This document shows, one piece after another, positions 59,262-64,000 of a stretch of DNA of 64,000 bases (the first letter of the stretch is position 1; each line of letters starts with the position of its first letter). The notes beneath the pieces were generated by a model. The model made no database searches. It saw nothing but the letters and a program-made list of their open reading frames with translations, and was not told the DNA's origin. The DNA lies in assembly GCF_000346465.2 (NCBI RefSeq), contig NC_034009.1, positions 25,155,983-25,219,982 of the forward strand, written 5' to 3'. Made by a program: the position numbers and the translations under genes. The stretch comes from Prunus persica (taxonomy: Eukaryota; Streptophyta; Magnoliopsida; Rosales; Rosaceae).

Positions 59262-60469
59262 CATGGAGAGGAGGAGGAGAGAGAGACATACGGAATAGGG
59301 AGGAGAGATAGAGAAAGCGTGGAGAGAGGGAGGAGAGAGAAACAGAGAGAGGAAGAGAGAGGAGAGAAGGAGGAGAGAGGCATGGTGGATTAGAAAAAAA
59401 AAATGAAAAAACAAATATTTTTTGTTTTTAATAATTGGGGTGTTTTTGAGTTGTTCTTAAGTTTGAGTTTTTAGAAAAATGGCTACAAAACATGTTTTCT
59501 TTGTTTTGGATTCAAATTCTGTTTTTGAGTTTAAAAAGTTGGATTCAAGTTGAATACCAAATGGGCCCTAACTTTGTATTTTATGATAATATGATGTCAT
59601 GCTGTCTGAGTAAGGTAGCAAAAACATGTGTTGAGGGTTGCTCATCATTCCTAAACACTGCTCTTAAGTGATATTTTGTTCGCTTTTTACCTTTTATTGC
59701 ATTTCATTTTTAGTATTTCATTTTTATTTCTTATGTCCTTATGAAGTTTGCTACCTTTGTTTTCTATATTTGTTGATGAAAAACTCAAAAAAAATAAGGT
59801 AATTGAATAAAATCTAAAAAATAAATCTCATGGACTTGTAGTCCAGTTAGATCATTAATTCAGTTTAAAAATCAAATTCTAGCTTTGAAAATCTTTGGTA
59901 CTTAAAGTTCTGCATTATATAGTTAAAAAGCCTTTGTCATTTTGGAAACATATGCTTTCATTTCATAGTGCTTCTTTGAACCTTTGCTAGCCTATGATTT
60001 ATTTATTTTTAGAAATATAGTGGCTGTAAAATTTGACATTTTTACTGGGGATTGAGTACCAAACCCATCAGGTCCAAGATACACTAATGAAAGTTTCCCT
60101 GTTATGGAATCTCATCAAAATTGTATGAAGAATCATCGATTTAAATTATGCCTTACTGCTATAATGAACTAGTAGATTTGTTTTAATTGGTGTTGTACCA
60201 TAATGCAGATTTTACTTTCTCCATAATTTGGCAGGGAATCCAATGGGAGGGGAATACAATAGCTTGGAAAATGTGCAAGAGCCCAAGAACAAATTGATGA
60301 AGTTCATATTGAATTGGTAGAATTTGTGAGCAATCACATGTGGCTCCATTATTCCAAGCTCTGGATTAATGCTATAGATGTAATAGGAAGTATGTATATG
60401 GTAGGAATAAAGACTGGTTAACTTTGTAATAACTATTGAAGGGTTTTGTGAAAGAAATAATTTTTTGAG
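58916..60469. other. Repeat-like intergenic sequence with (GA)n
   Basis: (GA)n lies at 59213-59257, followed by degenerate GA-rich sequence to about 59385. On minus, 59170-58926 gives an open frame (WILRFFDEKTLDFSDIGLGS) that looks repeat-derived but matches no domain I know. No gene was recognised. Confidence 0.45.
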
Positions 60470-60478
60470 TGTATATAT

Positions 60479-60661
60479 ACAATCTCGATCTCTTGGACCA
60501 CAGGAGTCCAAGAGATTGTGGTCACCTACCGTTGGATATTAATCCAATGGTTCAAAAAAGTTTCTTAAAAGGAGTGCAAGAGTGAGTGAACCGTTGAATT
60601 TACATCCAACGGTGAGTGACCACAAATCTCTTGACCTCTGTAGTCCAAGAGATCAGGACTG
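60479..60661. mobile_element. Mutator-type fold-back MITE, 183 bp
   Basis: TGTATATAT is duplicated on both sides (60470-60478 and 60662-60670), the 9 bp typical of Mutator. Each arm reads GATCTCTTGGAC, then AGTCCAAGAGAT, then GTGGTCAC, then ACCGTTGGAT (right arm reversed). The element is therefore a long inverted repeat with a smaller hairpin inside each arm. Confidence 0.85.
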
Positions 60662-60749
60662 TGTATATATATTCATTAATAAAGCATTATGGTTGGTTTT
60701 ATAGTTAAAATTGTTGTATAGAATCATAGGAAACAAAAAACCTCAAATG

Positions 60750-61171
60750 TAATAGCCAGCGAAGTTATTAGACGATGGATTGGCAATACAACCGTCTTCT
60801 CCATAGTTAATCAACAACGGTTTTTAGGCATGAATTCACATGCCAACAACATGGGAACTAATTAGGTGACGGTTTTTACAATAAAACCATCGCTTTTACA
60901 TATAAACAACGATGGTTTTTATATAAAACGTCTTCTTAAATGATAACCATGCAAATCATCATCTTATAAGATAAACAACGACTGTTTTTGCATCTTATAA
61001 GGTAAACAATGACATTTTTATAATATAAAAAATTGTCGTCTTTCCAGTTAAACAACGACGGTAAAAATCCGCCATAGTTTGACATTCAAAAGATGACGGT
61101 CGATTAACGATGGTTTTCAAAGTATGACAACAATGGTGGATCCCCGTCGTCTATTTCATTTTTTATAGTAG
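60750..61171. mobile_element. Worn CACTA-like terminal remnant
   Basis: Motifs ACGACGGT, GACGGTCG, ACGATGG and ACAACGG are spaced as in CACTA subterminal regions. The right side ends CCGTCGTCTATTTC, a short T-rich stretch and ATAGTAGTAG, like the terminus at 38731 but without the final GTG. Many motifs show CG to CA/TG changes, as expected for an old methylated copy. Confidence 0.65.
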
Positions 61172-62308
61172 TAGTATCAATTGAAACAAAGTGATCAATA
61201 TTCAAGAACAAGAGAGCTAGAGTATATATAGCAGCTAAATATAACATGTGCTAATCACTTTCAAGAGTATATTGCAAATTTAATTCGTACATTTGTAACC
61301 CGAAATATAACAAATTTTTTTCTGTTTTTTTAAAGACAAAATATAACAATCCTTTTATTACTAGACATGAATTTTGTAAATTGTAAGAGAATGAATGAAT
61401 TTCCCCATGAATCACTTAGAATGGAAAATTATTTATGTGTTGTTCTTATCTATATAAGTTGTCTATAGTAGAATTGAATCAAATCATTTGCTATTAAATA
61501 AATATTTTAGGCATATTTTGCTAATTATGAGAGAATTAGAAGTTACTGCTGAACTGAAATGGTTGAACCAACTTTGGTCCACTAGAAGTTAACTTAAAAC
61601 CAACTTCACCATACAAATTTTGGGTAATTACAATCTACTCCTCTGGCTAGTGAAGGATAAGGAACCCTCCAGCTTAGAGCTAAGACTTAGAGTCTAGTCT
61701 AGTAGTGATAGTGAGTGACTAGCTACTACTTCTTGATTGGTTGGTTGGGTTTCATGCATTATTATTAGGGCTCTTTAGTTTTAACCCATAAAAAACTTAA
61801 CTAATTTGGAAGAAAGATAATTAATTTTGCTTAATTAATATAAAACCAAAGCCACCTAATTTTACCAAAAGGACATCCAACAACCCTAAAATTACTACAT
61901 GTGCAGTTGTGCTTAACTGTCAAATACAGTTTATTTAATTATAAACCAAAACTTAAAACTGTCAAAACGACATAACATTCCCACAAAACACAACACAAAA
62001 CGACACTACTCAAATTTAATCACTTCAAAAACTGGTTTCGCGCGACCTTTCATATCCCACTGCAAACCTACAGACTATTCTCCAAAACGAAGCCGCTGAG
62101 CAGCAACGGGGACGACCAGAAACGAAGACGAACGAGCAACGGCCGACGACGAATAACGTCTACTTACTACTAGCAACGACCACCGACGTACGAGTACGAC
62201 CATCGTCGCGACCGAAGCTTAACCGTAAGAAAATGAATTATACTCCTCTTCGCATTTTAGGGTTTACACCGATTACGGTTTCAGGACGGTTTTTGCCTTT
62301 TTGGTTTC
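61172..62308. other. Intergenic, ending in a CG-rich leader
   Basis: AT-rich up to 62030. Then a short CGACGA-rich stretch (62040-62220) with little resemblance to its surroundings may be the promoter/leader of the transposon-type gene downstream. No gene was recognised. Confidence 0.45.
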
Positions 62309-62446
62309 NNNNNNNNNNNNNNNNNNNNNNNNNNNNNNNNNNNNNNNNNNNNNNNNNNNNNNNNNNNNNNNNNNNNNNNNNNNNNNNNNNNNNNNNNNNN
62401 NNNNNNNNNNNNNNNNNNNNNNNNNNNNNNNNNNNNNNNNNNNNNN
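62309..62446. other. Assembly gap (138 N)
   Basis: A run of N inside a tandem array. The distance between equivalent repeat positions across the gap (62295 to 62577, 282 bp) is not a multiple of 165, so the gap size is probably arbitrary or the array collapsed. Confidence 0.95.
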
Positions 62447-63130
62447 AGAAACTGCATGCAGTTTCTGGGTTCCCATAATTCCAATTTCAGAGTGCTTTTT
62501 GCTAGGGTTTATGGGAATGTTATAACTGCTCATGAAGTTAAATGTGTTTTGATATTCGTTTTTTTCTACTGTTTTTGCCTTTTGGTTTCTGGTTGTTTGT
62601 AGCAGATTTTGACCAGAAACTGCATTGCAGTTTCTGGTTCCATAATTCAATTTCAGAGTGCTTTTTGCTAGGATTTATGGGAATGTTATAACTGCTCATG
62701 AAGTTAAATGTGTTTTGATATTCGTTTTTGCTACTGTTTTTGCCTTTTGGTTTCTGGTTGTTTGTAGCAGATTTTGACCAAAAACTGCATTGCAGTTTCT
62801 GGTTCCATAATTCAATTTCAGAGTGTTTTTTGCTAGGATTTATGGGAATGTTATAACTGCTCATGAAGTTAAATGTGTTTTGATATTAGTTTCAGTACTG
62901 TTTTTGCCTTTTGGTTTCTGGTTGTTTGTAGCAGATTTTGACCAGAAACTGCATTGCAGTCTTTGGTTCCATAATTCAATTTCAGAGTGCTTTTTGCTAG
63001 GATTTATGGGAATGTTATAACTGCTCATGAAGTTAAATGTGTTTTGATATTCGTTTTTGTTACTGTTTTTGCCTTTTGGTTTCTTTTCACATCAAATTTT
63101 GAGCAGCAGTTTCTGGTTGTTTGTTGCAGA
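62447..63130. repeat. 165-bp tandem array, at least four copies
   Basis: The unit includes GCCTTTTGGTTTCTGG, AGCAGATTTTGACCAGAAAC, TGCATTGCAGTTTCTGGTTC and GGGAATGTTATAACTGCTCA. The GCCTTTTGG anchor is at 62577, 62742, 62906 and 63071, so the spacing is 164-165 bp. The last copy is diverged. A partial copy lies before the gap. AAACTGCATTGCAGTTT is a 17-base near-palindrome in each unit. Frames crossing the array are artefacts. Confidence 0.92.
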
Positions 63131-63162
63131 TTTTGACCACAAACTGCCGTGCATATCACAAA

Positions 63163-63993
63163 ATGGAACAAGAAATGTCACCACAAAAGAATGAAGCTGA
63201 AAACCAACCAAAGCGCAGAATCAAAATGATGGCTCAAAAGATCAAAACAAAGCCAAAGACAAACTATGATCGGAAAGCAAAGCACCAGGACTATGTCCAA
63301 TTTCGGTGCAATGCCTATGCTTTCAACAGCATCATTAGAGACATAAAGGACAAGCTCAATGAAAGGCAGAAGAATCTTCTCAAGAAAACCCCGTTCTGGA
63401 ACTTGATCGAGCTGTTTTACCGCCAGAGAATTGACATGAATAACATGAATAAGTCGGACCTTGACTTAGTACAGCTGCTCAAGAAATTTGATCCGGATAC
63501 AAAGTCCTTCAAATTTGGAACCAAATCATTCCAAATCACAGGCAATGCAGTGACTCAGATTCTAGGACTGCCAAATGAAGGCAAATCTGTCAAACTTGTC
63601 AATGATAGGTACACTGCTACCTTCAAATCAAGGCACTTTGGAGAAAAGGGAAAACCATAAAAAAAACCAGGTAGAAGCAGAATTACAAAAGACAATTGCC
63701 TTTGCAAACCAACCGAAGAAAGAAAAGGCAAAGACAGAGCAAAAGAAAAAAACGAACAAAGGAAAAGAAAAGAAAGAAGCTGAAGAAGAAGAAGAAGTTG
63801 ATTACGACAAGGAGGTGGTCAGCCTAATATTGATTCTGCTGTGCATGACATTCCTTTTTGCCAACTCTTCATCTACTTTGCATTGGAAATTATTTGAGCA
63901 CTGTGTGAATCTAGACACACTTTTGAAGCTATTCGTGGGCAAGAGCTGTTTCAGCCTACATGAATGAATCCTTGACCGCAAAAGCAAAAGCAA
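63163..63993 (+). pseudogene. Ulp1-family transposon protein, N-terminal region, frameshifted and partial
   Basis: From ATG 63163 (MEQEMSPQKNEAENQPKRR) the frame has a basic start. Then come FRCNAYAFNSIIRDIKDKLN, KTPFWNLIELFYRQRID and DPDTKSFKFGTKSFQITGNA, then VTQILGLPNEGK. This is like the region preceding the Ulp1 protease in MULE- and CACTA-borne genes. Near 63640 the frame shifts by one; the new frame gives a Lys/Glu tract and VVSLILILLCMTFLFANSSS, then TLHWKLFEH. A second shift near 63930 gives SWARAVSAYMNESL. Two shifts suggest a dead copy, unless small introns are present. Any protease domain would lie beyond the window. Confidence 0.55.
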
Positions 63994-64000
63994 AAGCAAA

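Noticed and set aside
59104..59414. Ser/Leu-rich frames across (GA)n and (CT)n tracts (also at 7187, 12105, 40025)
   Set aside because: These are direct translations of microsatellites, without start context or domain.
62447..63130. Regular repeats considered as a CRISPR-like array
   Set aside because: The whole 165-bp unit is conserved, with no unique spacers, in a plant nuclear context. It is an ordinary tandem repeat.

Overview
This window is nuclear DNA from a flowering plant, probably a rosid eudicot and plausibly Rosaceae (an inference from gene types and repeat style, not proven). It is AT-rich, the genes have GT/AG introns, all recognisable single-copy genes are plant-specific (GRAS factor, HHL1-type thylakoid protein, CXE16-type carboxylesterase, CYP71-type P450, plastid small heat shock protein), and much of the space is transposable elements of many classes.

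Layout. 0.5-4.9 kb: a degraded PIF/Harbinger element, a BAHD acyltransferase fragment, and a 610-bp orphan end of a CACTA element. 6.2-20.3 kb: a BAHD acyltransferase neighbourhood on the minus strand, with a decayed copy (6.24-7.09 kb, split by a 170-bp MITE), an intact copy (8.18-9.47 kb), and a second intact copy (18.93-20.30 kb). Between the two intact genes are LINE and Copia relics and a segmental duplication of about 1.6 kb whose two copies lie about 3 kb apart.

22.69-40.89 kb is a four-layer nest of transposons, each layer supported by its own target-site duplication. A small PIF/Harbinger derivative (TSD TTA) holds an hAT-like element (8-bp TSD, one mismatch). That holds a 3.0-kb solo LTR (TG...CA, TSD GAAAC), which holds a 13.66-kb CACTA element (TSD TAT). 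The CACTA carries a six-exon gene joining a Ptta/En/Spm-type region to a Ulp1 (C48) protease domain, a three-exon TNP2-type transposase gene, and a captured, internally deleted copy of the proteasome lid subunit gene RPN6. Each of its two genes is otherwise open but contains exactly one in-frame TAG. Short CG-containing motifs of the ACGACGGT/ACGTCG kind fill its termini, spacers and introns.

41-55 kb is the gene-rich part: CXE16-like carboxylesterase, a GRAS regulator, an HHL1-like photosystem II protection protein, then a head-to-head pair of a CYP71-type P450 (minus) and a plastid HSP21-type small heat shock protein (plus). The pair shares a 477-bp spacer with a perfect three-unit heat shock element. 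55-64 kb is mostly repeats: an F-box/FBD relic, three MITE- or LTR-like pieces, a worn CACTA end, and, after an assembly gap, a 165-bp tandem array in front of a frameshifted reading frame resembling the N-terminal region of transposon Ulp1-family proteins.

No tRNA, rRNA or CRISPR was seen. Exon boundaries are read by eye from splice consensus and family conservation. No transcript evidence was available.
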